Origin: Shimia_B sp038525525
GTDB taxonomy: Bacteria > Pseudomonadota > Alphaproteobacteria > Rhodobacterales > Rhodobacteraceae
Assembly (NCBI GenBank): GCA_038525525.1
Contig: JBCBHO010000002.1
Coordinates: forward strand, 1 to 64,000
Reading direction: 5' to 3'
Length of the DNA stretch: 64,000 bases
Shown here: positions 7,435 to 16,190 of the stretch, piece by piece
How the letters are laid out: each line of letters begins with the position of its first letter
Numbering within the stretch: position 1 is the stretch's first letter
Translations under genes and position numbers: made by a program
Notes under the pieces: generated by a model
Seen by the model: the letters and a program-made list of their open reading frames with translations, nothing else
The model's database searches: none
Told to the model about the DNA's origin: nothing

Positions 7435-9594
7435 ATGTTGCCTGATTTCGCTGTCCATTTCTCGGTCGACGGCATCGCGCTCGACCAGAGGATGCCGCGT
7501 GGCTGGGCGCGCCTCGGAGAGGTCAGGTTTTCGAGCGACGCCTTCGTATCGGAGCTCGCCGCACTCACGGCCAAGGCGAGAAAGGCAGCAGAGGCGCACG
7601 GGCAAACTTTTGCCTCGAAGCTCGTGCTCCCGAATGACCAACTAAAGCTTCTGACACAGCTCGACGGCGACCCGTCCCGGACCTCCATCGAACGCGCGCT
7701 GGAAGGCGCGACCCCCTATCCGCTCTCGGAGCTGAGGTTCGACTGGCGCACCGAGGGCGGGGCCACACGCGTCGCCGCCGTGGCGCAAGAGACCCTCGAC
7801 GAGGCCGAAGCCTTTGCGACAGAGCACGCGCTTGCACCGGTGGCATTCGTCGCCCTGCCCGAAGAGGGGTGGTCCGGCACCGAGGCGTTCTTCGGTGCAA
7901 CCAGCGCGGCTGCGGGGGCCGCGCCCTCCCGCGATCCCGATGCCTATGAAGCAGCTGAAGAGAGCATCGCGTCCGCGGAAGAGGAAACTGGCGACGACAC
8001 GCCGAGCTTCAAGACAGTCCGACACGATCCGCCAGCCGAGACGCGCAGCGATCCGCTTCCCCTGACCGATGCCCTCGCCGTTTCAGAAAACACGCGCCGG
8101 GACGCACCCTCCCCCGCGGCTCCAAGGATCGTCCGGCCTTCGGCAAATGTCCCTCATAGTGCAGGAGCGCCTCGGCTCGCAGCGGAGCCCGCAGCGCCGC
8201 AACCCGCACGCCGCGAAGCTCCCCCTGTGCGCCAGGACGCGGGCCCGCGCCCCGAGACCGGCACTCCCGCAGGCGACGCCCTCATCGAAGACCGCGCCCG
8301 ACCGAGATTTCTCGGCCTGCTGCTGACGATCATTTTGATCCTCGCCCTGCTCGCGGTGGCGGCCTTTGCAGCCGTGGATCGCACGGCCTTCGCGCGTCTC
8401 TTCGAGCGCGGTGACACCACCGGGGCCGTTCTGCCGCAGGAGCCTGCGCCCGAGGCCGTGGTGATTTCGCCGGCGCGTCTCGAAGCTCCGGACTTCGCGG
8501 AGGTGGCACCAGACGGTCCGCGCAGCCGTCCTTCCATCGACCTGGCGTTGATCGCACCCCCGCCTCTGGCGGAGCCGGATGACGCCATAGAACTGTCACT
8601 GGAGGTGCCGCCGGAGCCCGAAGAAATCGAAAGGGAGCCGGAACCGGACACTGCGCCTGAACCGCTCGACGGCGAGGCGTTGGAACGCTTCTACGCCGAG
8701 ACAGGCATCTTTCCCCGTGCACCGGACGCGTCGTCCGCGCCCATGTCGACCGAGCTCGATGCCTTCTACATCACCTCGATTGATCGCAGCATCTCCATGT
8801 CCGATCCCGTCGCGCTACCGGCGATTTCCTCGGATCGGGATGATGTCCGGCCAGCGTCACAGGCGGTGCCGCCGCCGCCCGATATCCGCTTCCGCATGGA
8901 CGGAAGAGGCCTCGTGATCGCCACGGAAGAGGGTGCGATATCTCCGCAAGGCATCACGATCTTCGCCGGTCGACCACCCGTGACGGCGCCGCTCCGCATC
9001 CCGGGCGCGGCGGACAACACGGCCGAACAGCTCGCACTGGCTGGCCTACGCCCGCGCGCACGGCCCGAGACCCTCGCCGAAACCACGGAGCGAAGCCAAT
9101 TCGGCGGGCGCACACGAGATGAAATCGCCACCTTACGCCCCCGGATACGCCCCGAGACGGCCAAGGCCGAGGCGGAGGTCGCGGAACCGGATGCGCCACC
9201 GTCGGAGCTTGCGGTGGTCGCGTCGCTCCGTCCCGAGCAGCGTCCGCGCAATATCGCAGCGCTCGTGGAACAGGCGCGCGCCTCCCAACCCACACAGGTC
9301 GCCGTCGCCGCGCCCGCCGTGCCGCGGGAAACACGGCCCTCGGGCACGACGCGCGCGTCGGTGGCCCGCGCGGCCACGACGGACAACGCGATCAACCTTC
9401 GGCGGGTCAATCTCATCGGCGTCTACGGGACACCTTCTAACCGAAGCGCCCTCGTGCGGCTCGCGAATGGCCGCTTCGTGAAAGTGCAGGTCGGCGATCG
9501 CGTGGATGGCGGGCGCGTCTCCGCCATAGGCGAAAGCGCGCTGCGCTACGTGAAGGGCGGTCGCAACATCACGCTCGCCCTTCCTACCGGCTAG
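7435..9594 (+). CDS. Large proline/alanine-rich membrane-spanning protein of unknown function
   Basis: A 719-residue protein. The first about 150 residues form a compact, apparently folded cytoplasmic domain. A disordered Pro/Ala/Glu-rich linker follows to about 280, then one membrane helix (FLGLLLTIILILALLAVAAF, about residues 287-306), then a long disordered periplasmic stretch. In that stretch an 'LRPRxRPET' motif recurs several times (LRPRARPETLA, LRPRIRPETAK, LRPEQRPRN). The last 65 residues fold again (LIGVYGTPSNRSALVRL, VKVQVGDRVDGGRVSAIGES) and resemble the beta-domain of PilP or type II secretion GspC proteins. The start is not certain: GTG at 7396 or 7429 is possible. An envelope-spanning scaffold is likely. 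Confidence 0.6.
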   Translation: MLPDFAVHFSVDGIALDQRMPRGWARLGEVRFSSDAFVSELAALTAKARKAAEAHGQTFASKLVLPNDQLKLLTQLDGDPSRTSIERALEGATPYPLSELRFDWRTEGGATRVAAVAQETLDEAEAFATEHALAPVAFVALPEEGWSGTEAFFGATSAAAGAAPSRDPDAYEAAEESIASAEEETGDDTPSFKTVRHDPPAETRSDPLPLTDALAVSENTRRDAPSPAAPRIVRPSANVPHSAGAPRLAAEPAAPQPARREAPPVRQDAGPRPETGTPAGDALIEDRARPRFLGLLLTIILILALLAVAAFAAVDRTAFARLFERGDTTGAVLPQEPAPEAVVISPARLEAPDFAEVAPDGPRSRPSIDLALIAPPPLAEPDDAIELSLEVPPEPEEIEREPEPDTAPEPLDGEALERFYAETGIFPRAPDASSAPMSTELDAFYITSIDRSISMSDPVALPAISSDRDDVRPASQAVPPPPDIRFRMDGRGLVIATEEGAISPQGITIFAGRPPVTAPLRIPGAADNTAEQLALAGLRPRARPETLAETTERSQFGGRTRDEIATLRPRIRPETAKAEAEVAEPDAPPSELAVVASLRPEQRPRNIAALVEQARASQPTQVAVAAPAVPRETRPSGTTRASVARAATTDNAINLRRVNLIGVYGTPSNRSALVRLANGRFVKVQVGDRVDGGRVSAIGESALRYVKGGRNITLALPTG

Positions 9595-9660
9595 ACCCGA
9601 TCTAATATGGCCGGTGTGTCGCGCACCAGCGGCGCACTCCAAGTCGGCGCGCGACGGAGA

Positions 9661-10761
9661 TCACTCCGCCGCCGTTCCGTACTCCCCGTTAGCCATTTCC
9701 TCTGCTTCGATGCTTTCGAAGAGGGCTTTGAAATTGCCCTCGCCAAAGCCGTCATCTCCCTTGCGCTGGATGAACTCGAAGAAGATCGGCCCGATGACCG
9801 TCTTCGAGAAGATCTGCAGCAGGATCTTGGTCTCGCCCCCGTCGACGACCCCTTCGCCGTCGATCAGGATGCCATGTCGTTTCATGCGGTCGATGGGCTC
9901 TTCGTGGTCTTGGACGCGATCCTTGGAAAGCTCGTAATACGTGTCCGGCGGGCCGGGCATGAATTTCACGCCGAGATCGGCGATGGCATCCGTGGCGTCG
10001 TAGATGTCACGGGCGCCCACGGCGATGTGCTGAATGCCCTCGCCGTTGTATTTCTTCAGATAGTTCACGATCTGCCCGGTCTCGCCCCGGTCCTCGTTGA
10101 TCGGGATGCGGATGCGGCCGCAGGGTGAGGTGAGCGCCCGCGACAGGAGTCCTGTGTACTTACCCTCGATGTCGAAGAAGCGGATCTCGCGGAAATTGAA
10201 GAGATCGCCATAGAAGCGGAACCACGTCTCCATGTTCCCCTTGAAGACGTTGTGGGTCAGGTGATCGAGATAGTGGAAGCCCACGCCCTCCGGATGGGCC
10301 GCCGCCACCCAGTTGAACTCCTCGTTGTACGGGTTCTCGTCGAAATACTGGTCGGTGAAGTAGATGAGCGAGCCACCGATGCCCTTGATGGCGGGCCAGT
10401 TCACCGCCTTGCCCGGGCCGTCATAGGGCTCGGCCCCGTGCGCAACGGCGTGGCGGAAGGCGTGCTCGGCATCGACGACCCGCCAAGCCATGGAGGGTGC
10501 ACAGGGGCCGTGATCCTCGATGAAACGCGCGGCGTGGGAGCCGGGCTCGGCATTGATCACGTAGGTGATATCACCCTGCTGCCAGAGCTCGATCGCTTTC
10601 GCCTTGTGCGTGGCGGTGTGCTGGTAGCCCATGGCGCGGAAAATGGCGCGGAGTTCATCCGGGTCAGGATGGGCGAATTCCACGAACTCGAAACCGTCCG
10701 TACCAGCTGGATTGTCTTCGGTGATCTTGGCGCGCGGCGCGTCGTGAGGGAACGGACCCAT
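9661..10761 (-). CDS. hppD: 4-hydroxyphenylpyruvate dioxygenase
   Basis: A 366-residue Fe(II) dioxygenase that converts 4-hydroxyphenylpyruvate plus O2 to homogentisate in tyrosine degradation. The length is that of the bacterial family. Both VOC-type halves are present, and the iron ligands can be seen: His in HYLDHLTHNV, His in GIQHIAV and Glu in GPIFFEFIQR. The substrate pocket motif DRGETGQIVNYLKKY is intact. The ATG at 10761 has AGGAG upstream, so the longer ORF is rejected. A divergent Lrp-family regulator lies 126 bp upstream, as is typical for this gene in Rhodobacterales. Confidence 0.95.
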   Translation of the reverse strand: MGPFPHDAPRAKITEDNPAGTDGFEFVEFAHPDPDELRAIFRAMGYQHTATHKAKAIELWQQGDITYVINAEPGSHAARFIEDHGPCAPSMAWRVVDAEHAFRHAVAHGAEPYDGPGKAVNWPAIKGIGGSLIYFTDQYFDENPYNEEFNWVAAAHPEGVGFHYLDHLTHNVFKGNMETWFRFYGDLFNFREIRFFDIEGKYTGLLSRALTSPCGRIRIPINEDRGETGQIVNYLKKYNGEGIQHIAVGARDIYDATDAIADLGVKFMPGPPDTYYELSKDRVQDHEEPIDRMKRHGILIDGEGVVDGGETKILLQIFSKTVIGPIFFEFIQRKGDDGFGEGNFKALFESIEAEEMANGEYGTAAE

Positions 10762-10812
10762 GACTATCTCCTCTGTTTGATGAAGATATGTGCCGCAATC
10801 CATGCCGCTTCC

Positions 10813-10858
10813 GCGCAAATCGAACTTTCAGGGGACGATTATCACAGAGAAATTGCGC
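10813..10858. promoter_or_regulatory. Divergent hppD/lrp control region with inverted repeat
   Basis: The 126-bp space between the two divergent starts carries GCGCAA at 10813-10818 and its inverse TTGCGC at 10853-10858, 34 bases apart, in an otherwise AT-richer stretch. Lrp/AsnC proteins often bind spaced repeats between themselves and their target. Control of hppD by the neighbouring regulator is a reasonable inference, but the repeat is short. Confidence 0.3.
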
Positions 10859-10887
10859 ATCTGGCGGGCATCTTGCAGACTTTCATC

Positions 10888-11349
10888 ATGACGGCCCTTG
10901 ATCCGACAGATATCCGGCTTCTCGCCGCCCTTCAGCGCGATGCACAGCTCACGACACATCAGCTTGGCGAGGCGCTCGGGCTTTCCGCTTCGCAAGCCGG
11001 CCGCAGACGACAGAGCTTGGAGGCATCGGGCTTCATTCGTCAGTACACCGCGCGGATCGAGCCTGCGAAACTCGGGCTCGACGTGCAGGCCTTCATACAG
11101 GTTCAGATGGGCAGCCAGGTCCCGGCCCATGCCGCCGAGTTCCTTCGCACCGTCCGCGCGCGCCCCGAGATCATCAGCGCCTGGACGCTCACGGGTGAGG
11201 CGGACTACCTGCTCCGGGTCTTCACCCCCGATCTCGCGCGCCTCAATCACCTCATCCATGACGTGATCCTGCCCATGCACGCGGTCGCGCGCGTCCAGAG
11301 CCAGATCGTCATGGACCAGCCCAAAGCCGACGCGGGATTGCCGCTGTGA
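10888..11349 (+). CDS. Lrp/AsnC-family transcriptional regulator
   Basis: A 153-residue regulator with an N-terminal winged-helix region (DIRLLAALQRDAQLTTHQLG and GLSASQAGRRRQSLEASGFI) and a C-terminal RAM/ligand domain (about residues 65-145, with SAWTLTGEADYLLRV). The start is placed at ATG 10888, where the family sequence begins. Because it is divergent from hppD, it probably senses tyrosine, phenylalanine or a breakdown product and controls homogentisate production. Its TGA overlaps the GTG start of the antiporter gene by 4 bp. Confidence 0.9.
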   Translation: MTALDPTDIRLLAALQRDAQLTTHQLGEALGLSASQAGRRRQSLEASGFIRQYTARIEPAKLGLDVQAFIQVQMGSQVPAHAAEFLRTVRARPEIISAWTLTGEADYLLRVFTPDLARLNHLIHDVILPMHAVARVQSQIVMDQPKADAGLPL

Positions 11350-13208
11350 CCGAGTTCCTGTTGCAAGCCACGCTCTATCTCGGCGCCGGCCTCATAGCGG
11401 TGCCGCTGGCCGTGCGATTTGGGCTCGGCTCCGTGCTCGGCTACCTCGTCGCCGGGCTGTGCATCGGGCCGGCCCTGGGCCTCGTCAGCGACATCGAAGA
11501 CATCCAGCACTTCGCGGAGTTCGGCGTGGTGATGATGCTTTTCATCATCGGGCTGGAACTCGATCCGCGGACGCTTTGGGCCATGCGGACCCGCCTCGTG
11601 GGCCTCGGCGGTCTTCAGATCGCAGTGACGATCGGGGCCATCATGGCCGCAAGCATTGCCTTGGGCTTTCCCTGGCAGACATCGCTGGCCATCGGGCTCA
11701 TCTTCGCACTTTCCTCCACGGCCATCGTCCTTCAATCGCTCACGGAGAAGGGTCTCATGGCCACCGGCGGGGGGCGTTCGGCCTTCTCGGTGCTGCTCGC
11801 GCAGGACATTGCCGTCATTCCCTTTCTGGCGATCCTGCCCTTGCTTGCGATTGTGCCGGATATCGTTGGCGCCCCTGACGGATCCATCACGCGGACGTTT
11901 GATGACGCGGCCGCGGACACGCACAGCGCCGTCTATCTGCTCGATGGTTTGCCACAATGGGGCGTGACGCTCGCCACCCTTGGCGCCGTGGCCGCCATCG
12001 CGCTCGTGGGGCGCTACCTGACGGGGCCGCTCTATCACCTCATCGCGAGGACCCGCCTGCGCGAGCTCAACACGGCCTTTGCGCTCTTCATCGTCGTCTC
12101 GATCGCCGTCCTCATGAACATGGTGGGGCTCTCCCCAGCCCTTGGGGCCTTTGTCGCCGGCGTCGTCCTTGCCTCGTCGGAATTCCGTCACGAACTCGAA
12201 AGCGCGGTGGAGCCCTTCAAGGGGCTCCTCCTCGGCCTCTTCTTCATCACCGTCGGCGCGGGCATCGATCTGGGCCTTCTCGCGTCTGCGCCGGCGACCA
12301 TCCTCGGCGCAACGCTCGGCCTCATCGCGCTGAAAGGCACCGTGCTCTACCTCCTCGGCTGGGTGTTCCGGCTCCGCGGCAGGGCCCACGCGCTCTTCGC
12401 GCTCTCCCTCGCCCAGGCGGGGGAGTTCGGCTTCGTCCTCATCGCCTTCGCAGAGCAGACTCGGGTTCTTCCCGACCGGCTCTCGCAGATCCTTTTGCTC
12501 ATCGTGGCGCTCTCCATGCTCATGACACCGCTGCTTTTCATCGCCTACGAGCGCCTCGCGCACAGGTTGGGCGATCTCGAGCACCCGGAGCCGGACGAGA
12601 TCGATGCCGAGGGCCGGATCATCATCGCGGGCGTCGGTCGCTTCGGTCAGATCGTCAATCGCATGGTGCAATCGGCGGGCATGACAGCCACGGTTCTCGA
12701 CAACAATCTCGAAACGATCCAGCTCATGCGCGCTCTCGGCTTCAAGGGATACTACGGCGACCCGACGAACCCCGATCTGCTGCAGGCCGCCGGGCTCATG
12801 GAAGCCAAGGTGCTGGTGGTGGCCGTCGATGATGACCAGGCGGCCAAGACGCTCGTCAGCTATGCCCGGCGGGTGAGGCCCGACCTCCACATCATCTCCC
12901 GCGCGCGAGACCGCATCCACACCTATGAACTCGTGCAAGCGGGCGCGTCACAGACGGTGCGTGAGACCTTCGACAGCTCCCTGCGGGCGGGGCGCTACGT
13001 GCTTCAGGCCATGGACGTGGCGGAATTCGACGCCTACGAGCATGAAAAGACGTTCTACCGCCATGACCGTCACGTCCTCGCCGAGCTGGCGGAGCTCTGG
13101 AAACCGGGCGTGCCGCTTTCCCAAAACAAGGCGTATATCACGCGCGCGAAAGAGCTAGAGCGAGAGGTGGAGACCCAGATCGTCGCCGCCGCGGAAAAAG
13201 AGCACTAA
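11346..13208 (+). CDS. Kef-type (CPA2) cation:proton antiporter with RCK domain
   Basis: A 620-residue inner-membrane protein. About 12 hydrophobic segments fill residues 1-405, with the CPA2 signatures GYLVAGLCIGP and FALSSTAIVLQSL. A cytosolic TrkA-N/RCK domain follows (residues 425-545) with the dinucleotide loop IIAGVGRFGQ. It exchanges K+ (or Na+) for H+ and is probably gated by NAD(H) or a glutathione-type ligand. The GTG start overlaps the upstream regulator by 4 bp. It could be called KefB or KefC; the sequence alone does not distinguish them. The TAA stop overlaps the convergent cobT stop. Confidence 0.88.
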   Translation: MTEFLLQATLYLGAGLIAVPLAVRFGLGSVLGYLVAGLCIGPALGLVSDIEDIQHFAEFGVVMMLFIIGLELDPRTLWAMRTRLVGLGGLQIAVTIGAIMAASIALGFPWQTSLAIGLIFALSSTAIVLQSLTEKGLMATGGGRSAFSVLLAQDIAVIPFLAILPLLAIVPDIVGAPDGSITRTFDDAAADTHSAVYLLDGLPQWGVTLATLGAVAAIALVGRYLTGPLYHLIARTRLRELNTAFALFIVVSIAVLMNMVGLSPALGAFVAGVVLASSEFRHELESAVEPFKGLLLGLFFITVGAGIDLGLLASAPATILGATLGLIALKGTVLYLLGWVFRLRGRAHALFALSLAQAGEFGFVLIAFAEQTRVLPDRLSQILLLIVALSMLMTPLLFIAYERLAHRLGDLEHPEPDEIDAEGRIIIAGVGRFGQIVNRMVQSAGMTATVLDNNLETIQLMRALGFKGYYGDPTNPDLLQAAGLMEAKVLVVAVDDDQAAKTLVSYARRVRPDLHIISRARDRIHTYELVQAGASQTVRETFDSSLRAGRYVLQAMDVAEFDAYEHEKTFYRHDRHVLAELAELWKPGVPLSQNKAYITRAKELEREVETQIVAAAEKEH

Positions 13209-14203
13209 CCGTCGCTGACGCCTGCCTCCGCGAAGGTGGCCATGCCGGAATGGCACGCGACCGCGCCCTTCACGACGCCCAGCGCAAGCGCGGCCCCGGA
13301 GCCCTCGCCCAGCCGGAGACCGAGCGAGAGAAGCGGCTCTTTTCCGATCTTCTCCAGGAGCGCGTGATGCGCGGTCTCCGCGCTTTGGTGACCGGCCAGG
13401 CAGTGATCGAGCGCACCCGCCTCGGTCTCTGCGAGGATCGCGGCGGCAGCCGTGCAGATGAATCCGTCGAGGAGCACGGGAATGGAATGGGCCCGCGCCC
13501 CGGCGATGGCGCCGGCCATGGCGGCCAGCTCACGCCCACCGAGGCGCGCCAGCATCTCGAGCGGCCCGGCCCCGCCATGCCGATCCACGCCTTCAGACAC
13601 CACCTGCCTTTTGCGCGCGAGGCCGGTGTCGTCGACCCCCGTGCCGCGGCCGGCCCAGTCGCCGCCGTAGAGAGCGGTGCAGAGTGCGGCGGCCGCCGTC
13701 GTGTTCCCGATGCCCATCTCCCCGGTGACGAGGATGTCCGCGTCCGGGTCCACCGCATCCCAGCCGGCGGCCAATGCTGCCACGCATTGCGCCTCCGTCA
13801 TGGCGGGTGCTGCCGTGAAATCCGCGGTCGGCGTGTCGAGGTCGAGCGCAATCACCTTCATCTTCGCTGCGAACGCGTCCGCCAGCTGGTTGATCGCCGC
13901 GCCGCCATGCTCGAAATTCGCCACCATTTGCGCGGTGACCTCCGCGGGGAACGCGGAGACGCCGCGCGCCGCCACGCCGTGGTTGCCTGCAAAGATCAGG
14001 ATCTGGGGCGTCGCGAGCCGAGGCGTCTCCGTCCCCTGCCAGCCTGCCAGCCAGATCGCGACATCCTCGAGGCGACCGAGCGCACCGGGAGGCTTGGTGA
14101 GTTGTCCGTTGCGCGCCTGGGCCGCTTGGCGCGCGGCTTTATCGGGGCCGGGCGCCTCGGCCAGGCGGTCGGCAAATTCAGCGAGGGAGGAGAACTGGGC
14201 CAT
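13205..14203 (-). CDS. cobT: Nicotinate-nucleotide--dimethylbenzimidazole phosphoribosyltransferase
   Basis: A 332-residue CobT that activates 5,6-dimethylbenzimidazole to alpha-ribazole phosphate for the lower ligand of cobalamin. Family motifs are clear: TKPPGALGRLE near residue 37, IFAGNHGVAARGVSAFP near 70, GEMGIGNTTAAAAL near 175 and the catalytic-glutamate end motif LRLGEGSGAALAL near 310. The start at 14203 has an AAGAAGG site. It is divergent from cobS, the next enzyme of nucleotide-loop assembly, with 73 bp between the starts, so one control region serves both. No cobalamin riboswitch was recognised there. Confidence 0.95.
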   Translation of the reverse strand: MAQFSSLAEFADRLAEAPGPDKAARQAAQARNGQLTKPPGALGRLEDVAIWLAGWQGTETPRLATPQILIFAGNHGVAARGVSAFPAEVTAQMVANFEHGGAAINQLADAFAAKMKVIALDLDTPTADFTAAPAMTEAQCVAALAAGWDAVDPDADILVTGEMGIGNTTAAAALCTALYGGDWAGRGTGVDDTGLARKRQVVSEGVDRHGGAGPLEMLARLGGRELAAMAGAIAGARAHSIPVLLDGFICTAAAAILAETEAGALDHCLAGHQSAETAHHALLEKIGKEPLLSLGLRLGEGSGAALALGVVKGAVACHSGMATFAEAGVSDG

Positions 14204-14276
14204 GGATGCCTTCTTCTTGATACGTGCTCCCGGCCTCTTTACCCCTGCCCCAGCGCAGGGCAAGCGGGAGCGAGGC

Positions 14277-15032
14277 ATGGAAAGGACCGAAAGCGTCATC
14301 GACTGGCGCGACATTCCTGCGGCGCTCGGTTTCCTGACGCGGTTGCCCATCCCCGTCGATGGAGACTGGGCCGTGGCGCGAGGCGCGAGAAGTGCATGGG
14401 CCTATCCGCTCGCCGGGCTTTTCGTCGGGGTACTGCTCGCCGCCATAGCCTTTGCGGCCTCCAGGCTTGGCCTCTCCAGTGCCCTTGCTGCCGCGCTGGG
14501 GCTTGCGGCCACGATCGTCGTGACGGGGGCGCTTCACGAGGACGGCCTCGCCGATACGGCCGACGGCCTCTGGGGCGGATGGACGCCCGCGCGCAGGCTC
14601 GAGATCATGGCCGATAGCCGCATCGGCGCCTACGGTGTCCTTGCCTTGGTGATCATGGTGCTCACGTCCTGGCTCGCGCTATCCGAGCTCCTTCGCGCGG
14701 GGGCGTACTGGGCGATCACCGCCCTGCCGATCACCTCCCGCGCCGTCATGCCCGCGCTCATGGGTCTGCCGCACGCCCGGCCGGGCGGTGTCAGCGCCGC
14801 CATCGGCCGCCCCCCGCGCCCAGCGATCTGGCTGGCGGCAGCGCTTGGCCTCGTGGCCCTGCTGCCGCTTGGATGGGACGGGCTCGCGGCAGGCATCGTC
14901 ATCGCCAGCGTCGCCGCGGGGATGGGCCGTCTCGCGCTCGCGAAGATTGGTGGGCAGACCGGGGACATCCTCGGCGCGGCGCAGCAAATCTCCCAGCTCG
15001 CCGGCTGGCTGACCCTCGCGGCCCTGCTCTAA
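14277..15032 (+). CDS. cobS: Adenosylcobinamide-GDP ribazoletransferase (cobalamin synthase)
   Basis: A 251-residue polytopic membrane enzyme that joins adenosylcobinamide-GDP with alpha-ribazole in the last step of cobalamin assembly. Typical features are FLTRLPIP at residue 19, GALHEDGLADTADGLWGG near 85 and the metal-binding DSRIGAYG near 115, with five to six membrane helices. The start at 14277 follows GGGAGCGAGG. It pairs with the divergent cobT. A strong terminator follows directly. Confidence 0.94.
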   Translation: MERTESVIDWRDIPAALGFLTRLPIPVDGDWAVARGARSAWAYPLAGLFVGVLLAAIAFAASRLGLSSALAAALGLAATIVVTGALHEDGLADTADGLWGGWTPARRLEIMADSRIGAYGVLALVIMVLTSWLALSELLRAGAYWAITALPITSRAVMPALMGLPHARPGGVSAAIGRPPRPAIWLAAALGLVALLPLGWDGLAAGIVIASVAAGMGRLALAKIGGQTGDILGAAQQISQLAGWLTLAALL

Positions 15033-15036
15033 CGAA

Positions 15037-15063
15037 AAAAGGCACCCGAACCGGGCGCCTTTT
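15037..15063. terminator. Bidirectional terminator between cobS and carD
   Basis: The stem AAAAGGC-A-CCCG pairs with CGGG-C-GCCTTTT around a 3-base loop with a single A/C mismatch. It has T/A runs on both sides, so it can stop transcription from cobS on the plus strand and carD on the minus strand. Confidence 0.88.
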
Positions 15064-15086
15064 CAAGAATTGTATGGATGGCTCGC

Positions 15087-15599
15087 CTAGGCGGCGGCGC
15101 GCGACGTAAGGACCTCTGCGACCTCCTCGCCGGCGACAGCCTCCTCGGCTCCGTTCACGGCGGCAATCTCGCGCGTAAGACGCTCGAGTGCGGCCTCGTA
15201 GAGCTGGCGCTCGGAATAGGATTGCTCACGCTGATCGTCCTGGCGGTGCAGGTCGCGCACGACCTCTGCAATCGCGATGAGATCGCCGGAATTGATCTTC
15301 TGCTCGTATTCCTGCGCACGGCGCGACCACATGGCTTTCTTGACCTTGGCCTTGCCCTTGAGCGTCTTCATGGCCTGGCTCACCACGTCGGGCCCGGCGA
15401 GCGGGCGCATGCCCACTTCCGTCGCCTTGTGCGTCGGCACGCGAAGCGTCATCTTGTCCTTTTCAAACGAGATAACGAACAGCTCGAGAGAGATCCCCGC
15501 GACCTCCTGCTCCTCAATGGAGACGATCTTGCCCACGCCATGGGCGGGGTACACGACGAAGTCGTTCGGACTGAACTCGCTTTTCTTGCTCTTGCTCAT
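15087..15599 (-). CDS. carD: CarD-family transcriptional regulator
   Basis: A 170-residue CarD/CdnL-type protein. The N-terminal RNA-polymerase-interacting Tudor-like domain (about residues 10-65) reads FVVYPAHGVGKIVSIEEQE. The C-terminal helical DNA-binding domain contains the WSRRAQEYEQKINSGDL segment. It binds the RNA polymerase beta subunit and stabilises open complexes at many promoters, including those of ribosomal RNA. Order and neighbours (carD upstream of the cobS terminator, beside fdxA) are usual for Rhodobacterales. A candidate promoter with a symmetric repeat lies about 150 bp upstream. Confidence 0.93.
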   Translation of the reverse strand: MSKSKKSEFSPNDFVVYPAHGVGKIVSIEEQEVAGISLELFVISFEKDKMTLRVPTHKATEVGMRPLAGPDVVSQAMKTLKGKAKVKKAMWSRRAQEYEQKINSGDLIAIAEVVRDLHRQDDQREQSYSERQLYEAALERLTREIAAVNGAEEAVAGEEVAEVLTSRAAA

Positions 15600-15732
15600 A
15601 TGGGTCCTTCCTCAAGCAATAGCGCCGGTCTTGAGACGACAAATCGCCCTGCACCAGCGGTGACGCTGGGGATGCACGGCGTGAATTGGGTCAAAAAAAC
15701 CATCCAGTGCGGCAGCAAGGGATGGGTCGGCT

Positions 15733-15776
15733 ACATTTTCATCACTGATTATATAGCACACGAATCAGGAAAATGT
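15733..15776 (-). promoter_or_regulatory. carD promoter with flanking inverted repeat
   Basis: On the minus strand a perfect TATAAT occurs at 15753-15748, giving a leader of about 140 nt before carD. An exact 8-base inverted repeat, ACATTTTC at 15733-15740 and GAAAATGT at 15769-15776, brackets this -10 element and its upstream spacer. A GANTC site lies inside at 15762-15766. The region is strikingly AT-rich for this genome. The promoter is well supported; an operator role for the repeat is inference. Confidence 0.5.
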
Positions 15777-15819
15777 AAGCTCTTCTTAAAATCCGCTGCA
15801 TTCTCAGGGTGTTGCGGGG

Positions 15820-16158
15820 TTAATCCCCCTCGCCGGGCGCCTCAGAGAAGTACTTCTGAAGCTTGCCCTCCTCCCCGTCGCGCTCGTCCGCATTGGGCAT
15901 GGGATCTTTCTTGGTAACGATGTTGGGCCACTGGAGCGAATACTTGCGGTTGAACTCGACCCACTTGTCCATGTCCGGCTCCGTGTCGGGCCGGATCGCA
16001 TCCGCCGGGCATTCCGGCTCGCATACGCCGCAGTCGATGCATTCATCGGGGTGGATCACCAGCGTGTTCTCGCCCTCGTAAAAGCAGTCCACCGGGCAGA
16101 CTTCCACGCAATCGGTGTATTTGCACTCAATGCAGTTGTCGGTCACCACGTAGGTCAT
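15820..16158 (-). CDS. fdxA: Seven-iron ferredoxin FdxA
   Basis: A 112-residue ferredoxin with one 3Fe-4S and one 4Fe-4S cluster. The cysteine pattern CIECKYTDCVEVCPVDC at residues 9-25 and CIDCGVCEPECP at 40-51 is that of the Azotobacter FdI/FdxA type, followed by the usual C-terminal extension with EFNRKYS. It carries electrons for unidentified partners and is widespread and often essential in alphaproteobacteria. It lies between the S4-protein gene upstream and carD downstream. Confidence 0.95.
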   Translation of the reverse strand: MTYVVTDNCIECKYTDCVEVCPVDCFYEGENTLVIHPDECIDCGVCEPECPADAIRPDTEPDMDKWVEFNRKYSLQWPNIVTKKDPMPNADERDGEEGKLQKYFSEAPGEGD

Positions 16159-16190
16159 TTAGGTTGCGGTCCTCTTGTCGTGGCGCAGAC

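Noticed and set aside
11247..12938. Minus-strand ORF of 563 codons opposite the Kef-type antiporter
   Set aside because: Shadow frame with charge-rich repeats; the antiporter on the plus strand is complete.
13205..15032. Cobalamin riboswitch for cobT/cobS
   Set aside because: Only 73 bp separate the divergent starts, too short for the element, and no B12-box was seen.
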